Shown in pieces: positions 6,685-13,022 of a stretch of 20,305 nucleotides of DNA. The stretch spans positions 1 to 20,305 of the forward strand of contig CAZNLJ010000064.1 in assembly GCA_964573725.1 (NCBI GenBank). Direction: 5' to 3'. The DNA is from UBA6168 sp964573725 (lineage in GTDB: Bacteria > Bacteroidota > Bacteroidia > Chitinophagales > Saprospiraceae). How positions within the stretch are numbered: position 1 is the first letter of the stretch; every line of letters starts with the position of its first letter. Position numbers and translations under genes: made by a program. The notes below the pieces were generated by a model that did not search any database, was not told the origin of the DNA, and saw only the letters and a program-made list of their open reading frames with translations.

Positions 6685-9054
6685 ATGAAGCAACAGGAAT
6701 TTCTGGCCAGGTACCGCTACGAGGTCCGTTCGGACCGGTTGGGCGGGGGCAGTTTCGGGACGGTGTACAAGGCGTACGACACGACCCGCGACCGGTATGT
6801 GGCGATCAAGGTGTCGGAGGTGCGGACGGTGGGCGGGAAGACATACTCGCTGGAGGACGAGCTGGCGGCGGTGGCCGCCTTGCCGGAGCACCGGAACCTG
6901 GCGCATTACGAGCGGGTGTACCAGTTCGAGACGCCGGCGGGGATATTCGACTATGCGGTGATGCAGTATTATCCGGCGGGCAACCTGCGGGAGCTGCTGG
7001 ACCGGGGCGGACTGAGCGGGGAGCAGCGGGCGGAGATCGGGCGGGGCCTGCTTCGGGGCCTGGCCCACCTGCACCGGCACCAGGTGGTCCACCGGGACCT
7101 GAAGCCGTCGAACGTGCTGATGGCGCAGGTGGGGGACCTGTACATCCCGAAGATAGCGGATTTCGGGTTGAGCAAGCGGGTGGAGGAAGGCTCCCGGTTT
7201 TCGAACAGCCTGGCGGGGGGTACGCTGGCGTACTCGGCGCCGGAGCAGTTGCTGGGCAAGCCGATCCGGCTGAATGCGGACCTGTGGTCGGCCGGGGTGA
7301 TGTTGTTCGAGTTGTTCCTGGGCTACCGGCCGTTCCGGCCGCAGGGGGAGCAGGGGAGCAGCGCGGCCCGGGACCGGGATTTGTACGACCAGATCGTGCA
7401 TGCGCCGCTGCCGGCGGAAGTGGAGCGGTTACCGGCCCCGTTCGCGGCGGTGGTGCGGGCATTCCTGGTCAGGGACCCCGAGCTGCGGACGCGGGAGATC
7501 CTGCCGGCCTGGACGGAGGAAGGCGGGGGCAGCGGCCCGCCAGCGGATGAGAAGACGGTGGTGGACCTGGGAAAAGAATCGGTCCAGGAGCCGGCACCGG
7601 CACCGGTGGTCACGCCGGCGCCGGTGGTGGAGCCGCAGGTGGAGGCGGTGGCGGTACCACCGGTGGTGCAGCCACCGCCGGAAGCAGCACAGCAGGGTGG
7701 CGCCAGCGATAAGATGACGGTGTTGGCGCTGTGGTTGGTGCCGTTGGTGATAGCAGCAATGGTGGGCTTGATGCTGTGGGGGGGCGGACAGGAGCAGGCG
7801 GACTTGCGGCCGACGGAGTCGGCGGACGGCCGGTGGGGCTATACCGATGCGGCGGGTAGTTGGGTGTTGCCGGCCCGGTACGATTCGGCGGGGCCATTCG
7901 AATCGGGCCGGGCCCAGGTGCTGCGGGGGGACAGCCTGTTATGGATTACGCAAACCGGCCGGGTGGAGGAGGTACTGCGGGAGCCGGCCGCCGCATCAGG
8001 CCCTTCGGCGGACGGGGAAGCCGCCGCCTGGTCGGCGGCACAGGCGGAAGATGCCGAGGCGGCCTACGAGGCCTATCTGGCTACCTATCCGGATAGGGCG
8101 CATGCGGAAGCCGCCCGCGAACGATTGGCGGAAATCCGGGCGGAAGCCGCCGAGTCGGCGGCCTGGTCGCGGGCGAAGCGCCGCAACGATGCCGCCCACT
8201 ACGAGGAATATTTGTCGAAATATCCGGAAGGGGCGCATGTTAAGGAGGCCCGCGAACGATTGGCGGAAATCCGGGCGGAAGCCGCCGAGTCGGCGGCCTG
8301 GTCGCGAGCGACGAGCCGCAACGATGCCGCCCACTACGAGGAGTATTTGTCGAAGTATCCGGAAGGGGCTCATGCGAAGGAGGCCCGGCGTCGGCTGGGG
8401 GCCTTGACGGCGGCGGCCGCGAAAAAACGATGCGGCGCCTATGTGGCCCCGGGTGAATGGAAAGCGTTCCTGTGTCACAACCTGGGGTCTGCCAATACGG
8501 AGGCCGACCCGTTCACCCCGAGTTGGGAAATCATCGGCGGCTATTGGCAATGGGGCCGCAAAGGGCCGGCCCGCAGCTTTTGGCGGAATACCAACACGGC
8601 GCATTTTGCACACGGTCCGACAGGCCCTCGGAAGAATCAGGCGAATACGGACCCCATCCCCGGCTGGAGCAATGAGAAAGCCGTCGATGGAGCCTGGGCG
8701 GATGGTTACAAGACATCCAAGGACCCTTGTCCAACAGGATACCGGGTGCCGACGCGTTCGGACTGGGAGGGTGTGCTGGAACACAACGAACAGCGGACGG
8801 TGGGGACCTGGGATGCTGATGCGGCCAATTACAGCAGCGGCAGGTTCTTTGGGTCGGCCTTGATGCTGCCGGCGGCCGGGAACCGTAACAGCTACGACGG
8901 GGCCTTGTTCGACCGCGGCTACAACGGCAACTATTGGAGTAGCGCGGAGGACGGCAGCGGCTACGCCTGGTACCTGAACTTCCGCAGCGGCAATGCCAGT
9001 ACGCGCAGCTACTACCGTACTTACGGTCGCTCCGTCCGCTGCGCCGCAGAATAA
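6685..9054 (+). CDS. Receptor-like Ser/Thr kinase with WG, 45-residue repeats and Fib_succ_major ectodomain
   Basis: Predicted 789 residues. Residues 10-280 form an intact Hanks-type kinase: GGGSFGTVY (20-28), K42 in VAIK, HRDLKPSN (D138), DFG (D159) and APEQ. A Val/Pro/Ala-rich linker leads to a membrane segment at about 344-365 (MTVLALWLVPLVIAAMVGLML). The outer part has one WG repeat (about 380-415), three repeats of about 45 residues with the core YEEYLSKYPEGAH (about 440-580), and a Fib_succ_major domain (583-789), a C-type-lectin-like fold, ending NYWSS...SVRCAAE. The tail resembles DGR variable regions. The ATG at 6685 is preferred; an in-frame GTG at 6661 that overlaps the previous stop is possible. 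Codon use favours G at third positions in the kinase part, unlike the C-rich upstream genes. The architecture suggests that ligand binding outside controls the kinase inside (inference). Confidence 0.95.
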   Translation: MKQQEFLARYRYEVRSDRLGGGSFGTVYKAYDTTRDRYVAIKVSEVRTVGGKTYSLEDELAAVAALPEHRNLAHYERVYQFETPAGIFDYAVMQYYPAGNLRELLDRGGLSGEQRAEIGRGLLRGLAHLHRHQVVHRDLKPSNVLMAQVGDLYIPKIADFGLSKRVEEGSRFSNSLAGGTLAYSAPEQLLGKPIRLNADLWSAGVMLFELFLGYRPFRPQGEQGSSAARDRDLYDQIVHAPLPAEVERLPAPFAAVVRAFLVRDPELRTREILPAWTEEGGGSGPPADEKTVVDLGKESVQEPAPAPVVTPAPVVEPQVEAVAVPPVVQPPPEAAQQGGASDKMTVLALWLVPLVIAAMVGLMLWGGGQEQADLRPTESADGRWGYTDAAGSWVLPARYDSAGPFESGRAQVLRGDSLLWITQTGRVEEVLREPAAASGPSADGEAAAWSAAQAEDAEAAYEAYLATYPDRAHAEAARERLAEIRAEAAESAAWSRAKRRNDAAHYEEYLSKYPEGAHVKEARERLAEIRAEAAESAAWSRATSRNDAAHYEEYLSKYPEGAHAKEARRRLGALTAAAAKKRCGAYVAPGEWKAFLCHNLGSANTEADPFTPSWEIIGGYWQWGRKGPARSFWRNTNTAHFAHGPTGPRKNQANTDPIPGWSNEKAVDGAWADGYKTSKDPCPTGYRVPTRSDWEGVLEHNEQRTVGTWDADAANYSSGRFFGSALMLPAAGNRNSYDGALFDRGYNGNYWSSAEDGSGYAWYLNFRSGNASTRSYYRTYGRSVRCAAE
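8113..8382 (+). repeat. Two near-identical 135-bp tandem coding repeats
   Basis: Unit 1 (8113-8247) and unit 2 (8248-8382) differ at about 8 of 135 positions by my count. Each encodes 45 residues with an AWSRA turn and the core HYEEYLSKYPEGAH. A more divergent third relative precedes them (about 8020-8112, core YEAYLATYPDRAH). The pattern resembles helical TPR-like repeats of the W-x-A ... Y-x-x-YL-x-x-YP type. The high DNA identity points to recent duplication, so copy number may vary between strains. Confidence 0.85.
8944..9030 (+). other. Candidate variable region in the kinase ectodomain tail
   Basis: Twenty-nine codons between NYWSS and SVRCAAE. Many codons have the form NNC or NNT with the first two bases free (GAC, GGC, AGC, TAC, CGC), as expected if AAC codons of a template had been changed at adenines. 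Scaffold residues (W, L, F, SG, A, RT, G) interrupt them. Compared with the equivalent tail of the minus-strand gene at 18670-18762, 12 of the last 27 residues differ. No template repeat or reverse transcriptase is in the window, so this is a pattern, not proof of a DGR. Confidence 0.4.
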
Positions 9055-9156
9055 TTCGACTATTCGACTATTTGACCATGTAAACTTTTTTCCCACAATC
9101 CTGCAGGCTGTGCATCGTGGGGCTTGCGGGTGGGCGGCGGTTTTTCCAAAGACTGA

Positions 9157-9183
9157 ACCTACCGGTGGATTTAGGCGGTAGGT
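9157..9183. repeat. Perfect 8-bp inverted repeat with 11-base loop
   Basis: ACCTACCG at 9157-9164 pairs perfectly with CGGTAGGT at 9176-9183 around an 11-base loop. No T-run follows on either side, so it does not look like an intrinsic terminator. It could be an operator or a weak RNA hairpin. It lies about 80 bases upstream of the possible promoter of the secreted-protein operon. Confidence 0.4.
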
Positions 9184-9254
9184 ACCTTGAGGAATCCGTG
9201 TTCACCAATCCACGCCGGTTCCGTAAACCGGGCCGATGGTGTCTCCCCATTGCC

Positions 9255-9272
9255 AAAAAAAAAGTAACTTAG
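9255..9272 (+). promoter_or_regulatory. Possible Bacteroidota-type promoter for the operon at 9351
   Basis: A nine-base A-tract (9255-9263) leads into TAACTTAG (9265-9272), close to the -7 box TAnnTTTG used by the Bacteroidota primary sigma factor. No TTG is found about 20 bases upstream, so the -33 element is missing or poor. The placement, about 80 bases before the first start codon of a new operon, is the main support. Confidence 0.3.
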
Positions 9273-9350
9273 CCCGACACCCGTGCCGGGGGCATCCGGA
9301 ATGCCACATCCCGACCGGTCCGCCTGCCGGCCGTCATCCAAACCACTGCC

Positions 9351-9983
9351 ATGCGATTACCCTCCGGAAACATCCCCCTTCCATCCGGCCGGCCGGAGCG
9401 CCACCTCCGCCGCTGGCTGTCCTGCCTGTTGTGGGCATGCGCGCTGACTGCGGGCGCCCAGATTTCCGACATGAGCGATGCGGCCCGCAGGGAGCTGTTC
9501 ACCCGGAAGACCGAAGCACGCATCCGCGACCTCGAAACGAATATCCGGACCATCAGCGACAAGTCCCTGTCCCGGGAGCTGCGCCAGGAAGCCGTCAACC
9601 ATACGGTCAAGTACTTCGTGGACGAGGACCGCGTCTTCCAGGTCTCCTCCCTGGGCAGTCCCGACATCAGCGCCTATCCGGTGCGGAAGTACCTGAACCG
9701 GCTCCTCGTGCTGCCCTACAGCCAGGTCGAGATCGAATGGTTCGAAACACGCTGGGTATCCAAATTCCGGCAGGCTCCGGACGGCAAATACTTCGGCACG
9801 GTCCGCGTGTACCAGGTGTTCCGGGGCTACGGTCCGGAACAGGCCTTGCGTTACACCGACATCACCTCGAAGGATATCGAAGTAGCCATCGAGGTACTGG
9901 AGATGGACCTGGGAGGCAGCTCCCGCGAGGTCCTGCACGTGCGGCTCGGCGACATCCGGGTCGTGGAAACCCGTGCCCAATGA
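9351..9983 (+). CDS. Exported protein of unknown function
   Basis: Predicted 210 residues. A positively charged start and a hydrophobic core (RRWLSCLLWACALTAGAQ) form a signal peptide with likely cleavage after AQ, giving a mature protein of about 173 residues. The mature part has a helical start rich in Arg and Glu, then alternating strands. Its phrase SDKSLSRELRQEAV...YPVRKYLNRLL...QVEIEW resembles the N-terminal region of the FGE-like protein at 10859 (DDRSLFR...PAPEYLDRIV...VAFDFQDLEV), so the two probably share an NTF2-like or similar fold. No catalytic motif is apparent. Its stop overlaps the start of the next gene (ATGA), so it is probably translationally coupled and works with the two following exported proteins. 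Confidence 0.8.
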   Translation: MRLPSGNIPLPSGRPERHLRRWLSCLLWACALTAGAQISDMSDAARRELFTRKTEARIRDLETNIRTISDKSLSRELRQEAVNHTVKYFVDEDRVFQVSSLGSPDISAYPVRKYLNRLLVLPYSQVEIEWFETRWVSKFRQAPDGKYFGTVRVYQVFRGYGPEQALRYTDITSKDIEVAIEVLEMDLGGSSREVLHVRLGDIRVVETRAQ

Positions 9984-10780
9984 CCGCCGGGCGAATCGCG
10001 TCGACCCTGCTCCTGGGCTGGATCCTGACCGGTGCGGCGGCCCAGGACTACGAGGCGGCGTATTTCGGGATGCGGCCGACGGTCGGGGATGTGCCCGCCC
10101 GCCTGCGGCAACGGCCGCAGTCGCTGGATGATTTCATCGGCCGCTTCAATGGTCTTCACGATGCCGACGGCCAGCCCCTACGGCCTTCCCGGTCCCCTTT
10201 CCGGGAAATTGCGGCCAGGCCGGAATACCACCGGGCGTTCCGGCGCCGCATCATCGGCTCGCTGGTCGCGCCGGAATTTTTCGCCCGGGACAGTGCGGCG
10301 GTGGACCGCTTCGCCGCGGCCGCCGCGGCCGCCCCCGCCCTGGATTTCCTGTCCACCCCCTGGTGGGTGGAGATTCCCGTGGAAGGATATTGGCAAGGTT
10401 TGCCCCTGCGCCTCACGCTTCACCTGCGGGTGGCGGCGGATGCGGCGGGCCGGGTCCGCTGGACAATCGACCGGGCGGTCTTCGAAGGGGTTCCTCCCGC
10501 CGTGCCGGCCCCGCCGGTGGCGCCGTCCGTCCAGGCGGACCGATACCTGCCGCCCAGCGCCCACGACAACGGCTTCATCGCCCTGCAAGGGGTCTTGCTG
10601 GACGAGCGCGACCTGCGCCCTTATCTCGCCGGTCCGGAGCCGGGGCTTTCCCTGCTTCAACACCTGCTCGGGGATCCGGCGTTCCGGCCGGTCTTCCATT
10701 CGTTCACCGCCTGTTTCCGACCCGATTCGGGGCCGGCCTTCAAACTCGACCCGCAATGGCAAATCATCGGATTCCAATAA
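9980..10780 (+). CDS. Exported protein of unknown function
   Basis: Predicted 266 residues. The signal peptide is TAGRIASTLLLGWILTGAAAQ, with cleavage likely after AAAQ. The mature part begins with a Tyr-rich turn (DYEAAYFGMRP) and an Arg-rich helix region, followed by a strand-rich section with the phrases PWWVEIPVEGYWQGLPLRLT and VRWTIDRAVFEGV. I do not recognise a family. The start at 9980 is chosen because it begins a good signal peptide and overlaps the upstream stop; the same frame is open back to 9236 without coding character. It is followed after 78 bases by the FGE-like gene, making a three-gene block of exported proteins. Confidence 0.8.
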   Translation: MTAGRIASTLLLGWILTGAAAQDYEAAYFGMRPTVGDVPARLRQRPQSLDDFIGRFNGLHDADGQPLRPSRSPFREIAARPEYHRAFRRRIIGSLVAPEFFARDSAAVDRFAAAAAAAPALDFLSTPWWVEIPVEGYWQGLPLRLTLHLRVAADAAGRVRWTIDRAVFEGVPPAVPAPPVAPSVQADRYLPPSAHDNGFIALQGVLLDERDLRPYLAGPEPGLSLLQHLLGDPAFRPVFHSFTACFRPDSGPAFKLDPQWQIIGFQ

Positions 10781-10858
10781 GGCTGACCTTGCCGTCCGGG
10801 CCGGCCCCGGACTCGCCATCCCGGATCCCTTGATTCCTCGACCGAAAACGAAAACACC

Positions 10859-12154
10859 ATGAGAAGCATGCTCACCCTGGTCCTGGCAGCCGCCCCCCTC
10901 GTGATGTGGGGCCAACGGCAAGCCCTCGAGGATTATTTCAAGGGCTACGTGGCGGCGATGAACAACCTCGGGGATGCCCGCCAACCGATGGATGACCGGA
11001 GCCTGTTCCGGGCCGATATCCTGCAAACTTATTTCCTGCCGGACCGAAACAGTCTGGTTTACAATCACCTGCGCAGCGACGGCACCCGATTCCTTCCGGC
11101 CCCGGAGTACCTGGACCGCATCGTGACGGAATTTCCGGCGGGTGTGGCCTTCGATTTCCAGGACCTGGAGGTGGTCGGTACCCACATCGGCGATGCAGGG
11201 TCGGAATGGTTGGTCCGGCTGGTCTGGCTGACCCGGCCGACCGGTCGACCGGTCGGCCGGTTTCCGCTGGTCTTCGCGCTACAGGTCAGTGGAACCACCG
11301 CCTCCCGGATTTCCGCCCGCATCCTGAGCATCGATGCGGCGGAGCCGCCCGCCACGGAGCCGCCCGCCACGACCGCGCCGCCGGCGCCGGTGTCGGAAAC
11401 TACGCCGCCGCCGACCCCGCCGGCCGACCTCCCGCCTCCGCTGCAGGCCCTGGTCCGGGACATGGTCCCGGTGGAAGGGGGTACCTTCACCATGGGCTGT
11501 ACCCGGGAGCAGGGCGGCGAATGTTATTCGGATGAAAAGCCGGCCCACCCGGTGACCTTGTCGTCCTTCCGCATGGGTAAATATGAGGTGACGCAGGCCC
11601 AGTGGGAGGCGGTGATGGGGACGACCGTCCGGATGCAACGGGACCGGTTCGGCCGGCAGCTGCCTTTGGCCGGGGAAGGACCGGATTATCCCATGTATTT
11701 CGTCAGCTGGCAGGAGGCGCAGGAATTCATCCGCCGGCTGAATGCCCGCACCGGCGGCAGCTACGGGCTGCCGACGGAGGCGGAATGGGAATACGCGGCC
11801 CGCGGGGGGAACAAGAGCCGGGATGACAAATTCGCCGGCGGCAATGAGCTCGGCAGCCGGGTCTGGTACGTCGGCAATAGTGCCGGCACCTCCCATCCGG
11901 TCGGAAAAAAAATCCCGAACGAATTGGGGCTCCACGACATGAGCGGTAATGTACGGGAATGGTGTACGGATTGGTCGGGTTCCTACCGGGTCGGCTCACA
12001 ACGGAATCCGGAAGGTCCGGGCCGTGGTCAGAGCCGCCGGAACCGCGGCGGCAGCTGGCGCAATGAAGGCCGCTTGTGCCGGGTCGCCGCCCGTCAGCAC
12101 AATCTGCCGGACACGCGCAGCAACGACCTCGGCTTCCGGCTGGTCACCCGGTAA
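10859..12154 (+). CDS. Exported protein with FGE-sulfatase-type (SUMF1, C-type-lectin-like) domain
   Basis: Predicted 431 residues. A signal peptide (SMLTLVLAAAPLVMWGQ) is followed by an NTF2-like-looking region (about 20-160), a Pro/Thr-rich linker (about 165-195) and an FGE-sulfatase domain from about residue 202. Family landmarks are VEGGTFTMGCT, MGKYEVTQAQWEAVMG, YGLPTEAEWEYAARGG, LGLHDMSGNVREWCTDW and the end RGGSWRNEGRLCRVAARQ...LGFRL. True formylglycine-generating enzymes use two cysteines in the GGS motif. Here the first position is Asn and only the second Cys remains, so enzymatic activity is unlikely and a binding role is more plausible. The end of the domain has the layout of DGR variable regions in FGE-fold proteins. 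It is the last gene before the repeat-rich gap. Confidence 0.93.
   Translation: MRSMLTLVLAAAPLVMWGQRQALEDYFKGYVAAMNNLGDARQPMDDRSLFRADILQTYFLPDRNSLVYNHLRSDGTRFLPAPEYLDRIVTEFPAGVAFDFQDLEVVGTHIGDAGSEWLVRLVWLTRPTGRPVGRFPLVFALQVSGTTASRISARILSIDAAEPPATEPPATTAPPAPVSETTPPPTPPADLPPPLQALVRDMVPVEGGTFTMGCTREQGGECYSDEKPAHPVTLSSFRMGKYEVTQAQWEAVMGTTVRMQRDRFGRQLPLAGEGPDYPMYFVSWQEAQEFIRRLNARTGGSYGLPTEAEWEYAARGGNKSRDDKFAGGNELGSRVWYVGNSAGTSHPVGKKIPNELGLHDMSGNVREWCTDWSGSYRVGSQRNPEGPGRGQSRRNRGGSWRNEGRLCRVAARQHNLPDTRSNDLGFRLVTR
12041..12151 (+). other. Candidate variable region at the end of the FGE-like domain
   Basis: The final 37 codons run from the Asn before RGGSW to the end. Between fixed scaffold residues (RGGSW, CRVA, LP, LGFRL) most codons could derive from AAC, AAT or AAG by change at adenines: CGC, AAT, GAA, GCC, CAG, CAC, CTG, ACG, AGC, AAC, GAC. 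This is the pattern of known DGR targets with this fold. The FGE family is Asn-rich here even without DGRs, so the resemblance alone is not proof. Confidence 0.35.
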
Positions 12155-12476
12155 GCTGTCCGCCCGGGCCCGGTTCATCCCGTCGCATGACCCGCTGGTC
12201 CGGTTGTCATCCGGATGGATACCGGCAGGCAATCTTCCCCGCCCTCGGGGCGGTCGGCGTGTACCCGGGGCCGGCATCCGACAAGGGGCATCCACACCAT
12301 CCGATTTCCAGGAAATATTCTTGTTCACCGCCGCCCGGAAGGATCGCCCACGGTGCCGGCAGCCAACCGCCCGGCCGCAAGGGTCGGGCGCACCACGACA
12401 CTGCCCAACCAGAAGCCGTGGCGATTGGATCCGGCCATTCGGTCGGCCTCCGCTTCCCGTACCTGTCGAATTAATT
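12155..12476. other. Gene-free stretch after the FGE-like gene
   Basis: About 320 GC-rich bases with open frames on both strands, none giving a protein with recognisable motifs, signal peptide or natural composition. No terminator-like hairpin with a T-run was found directly after 12154. It ends where base composition drops sharply to AT-rich repeat DNA at about 12470. It could be a decayed coding remnant; I see no positive sign of that. Confidence 0.5.
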
Positions 12477-12519
12477 GCTCATCTGCTGCACCTCAAATAC
12501 CAAATTGAATAGCTTGATG
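12477..12519 (+). repeat. Left part of an older repeat-element copy, interrupted
   Basis: This 42-43 base segment begins CTCATCTGCTGCACC and aligns without gaps with the start of the next copy (12519-12560), with about 33 of 42 bases identical. It ends with CTTGATG at 12513-12519. The rest of the alignment resumes at 12823, after the inserted copy, where CTTGATGGCACGGTTTGCAT matches TTTGATTGCAAGGTTCGCAT of the other copies. The pieces therefore look like one element split by insertion of a second. Confidence 0.6.
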
Positions 12520-12640
12520 CTCATCTTTCACACCTCAATAACCAAATAGAATATTTTGATTGCAAGGTTCGCATAATTGTACAATAACGTAAGGTGCTCA
12601 TAACCAAAGGGTCTTTATTGCGCTTTACGCCCTTTTGACA

Positions 12641-12680
12641 GGACGGCCGGCGGCGCGCCCAAGCGCGTCGCCGGCCGTCC
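12641..12680. repeat. 18-bp GC-rich hairpin inside the element
   Basis: The arm at 12641-12658 (GGACGGCCGGCGGCGCGC) pairs with 12663-12680 over 18 bp around a CCAA loop. There is one G-U pair if transcribed on the + strand. The same hairpin occurs at 20272-20305, where the G-U becomes G-C, so pairing is kept. It is followed by an A-run and T-run (12683-12694). It may be an RNA structure, or a DNA cruciform used in transposition. Confidence 0.75.
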
Positions 12681-12694
12681 CGAAAAAAATTTTT

Positions 12695-12724
12695 GGGCGC
12701 GGGACACAGCCCTGCGCCCTTTTT
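12695..12724 (+). terminator. Intrinsic-terminator-like hairpin with T-run
   Basis: GGGCGCGGG (12695-12703) pairs with CCCTGCGCCC (12710-12719) with one bulged base and a six-base loop, followed by five T (12720-12724). This is the usual layout of a Rho-independent terminator on the + strand. It lies 540 bases after the FGE-like gene and inside the repeat element. It may end read-through from that operon, or end a small RNA made from the element. Confidence 0.6.
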
Positions 12725-12822
12725 AGTGCAGGACGTGGCACATCATCGGTAGCTGACAATAAAAAACAGAAAATCAATGTTTTATAATTAATTATTTGGA
12801 AGGGTTTAGGTGTGGAAGATGA

Positions 12823-12867
12823 CTTGATGGCACGGTTTGCATGATGGTATCACTCATCTTCCGCACC
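12823..12867 (+). repeat. Right remnant of the older element copy plus an extra end-like motif
   Basis: Bases 12823-12849 match the interior of the other copies at about 21 of 27 positions, continuing the fragment that stops at 12519. At 12853-12867 the remnant runs into CTCATCTTCCGCACC, identical to the left end of the copy at 20151. The sequence after it (GTGCGGGAGC) does not resemble the element, so this may be a solo end or a rearranged junction. It also forms an inverted repeat with 12809-12822. Confidence 0.5.
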
Positions 12868-12896
12868 GTGCGGGAGCTGAGAAATTGCGCAAGCTA

Positions 12897-12934
12897 GGTT
12901 ACCTTTTCCCAGCGGCGGGGATAAGGGGGTAACC
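12897..12934. repeat. Inverted repeat GGTTACC / GGTAACC
   Basis: GGTTACC (12897-12903) and GGTAACC (12928-12934) form a 7-bp stem, with partial further pairing of TTTTCCC with GGGGATAA inside. It lies about 90 bases upstream of the gene at 13023, where an operator or 5' leader structure would be expected. TACCTTTT at 12900-12907 within it resembles a -7 box, without a good -33 element. Confidence 0.35.
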
Positions 12935-13022
12935 ATCCGGATTCGGGCCGTCGGGCCGCTGCCCGGTTGGCCATCCGCCGCCCCGCTGCGGCGCCGGGTC
13001 TTCACCACCAAAAGTTGCGCTT

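Larger units (their letters stand above)
9055..9350. other. Intergenic gap between the kinase gene and the secreted-protein operon
   Basis: About 300 bases without a credible gene. It starts with a short direct repeat (TTCGACTATTCGACTATTTGAC, overlapping units of 9 bases from 9056) and a T-run near 9084. An inverted repeat lies at 9157-9183 and a poly-A tract at 9255-9263 runs into a possible -7 box. No clear hairpin-plus-T-run terminator was seen after the kinase gene. Confidence 0.5.
12520..12822 (+). mobile_element. MITE-like non-autonomous element, about 303 bp
   Basis: The left end TCATCTTTCACACC (12521-12534, preceded by a conserved C) is an inverted match at 13 of 14 bases to the right end GGTGTGGAAGATGA (12809-12822). 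The 7-base sequence CTTGATG lies directly before it (12513-12519) and directly after it (12823-12829), as a target-site duplication would. The interior carries an AT-rich left arm, a conserved block (about 12555-12640), an 18-bp GC hairpin, a terminator-like hairpin and an AT-rich right part. No protein is encoded, so movement would need a transposase supplied elsewhere. A second copy of the left half is at 20151-20305. The insertion sequence family cannot be named from this. Confidence 0.6.

Noticed and set aside
9056..9077. Short TTCGACTA direct repeats after the kinase gene as a terminator or att site
   Set aside because: They are too short and do not form a hairpin. No integrase or matching second site is present.
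12076..12512. Open frames after the FGE-like gene that might be a decayed target-gene copy
   Set aside because: A tail phrase GLRF gives slight resemblance to LGFRL, but no other FGE landmark is present and no frame aligns further.
12477..12867. CRISPR-like array because of short repeated AT-rich units
   Set aside because: Only two adjacent units of 42 bases occur with no regular spacers. The pattern is better explained by nested insertion of a mobile element.
12155..13022. Search for a DGR template repeat or reverse transcriptase gene
   Set aside because: No adenine-rich segment matches any of the three tails, and no protein with a reverse transcriptase motif is encoded in the window. A DGR core, if present, lies elsewhere.
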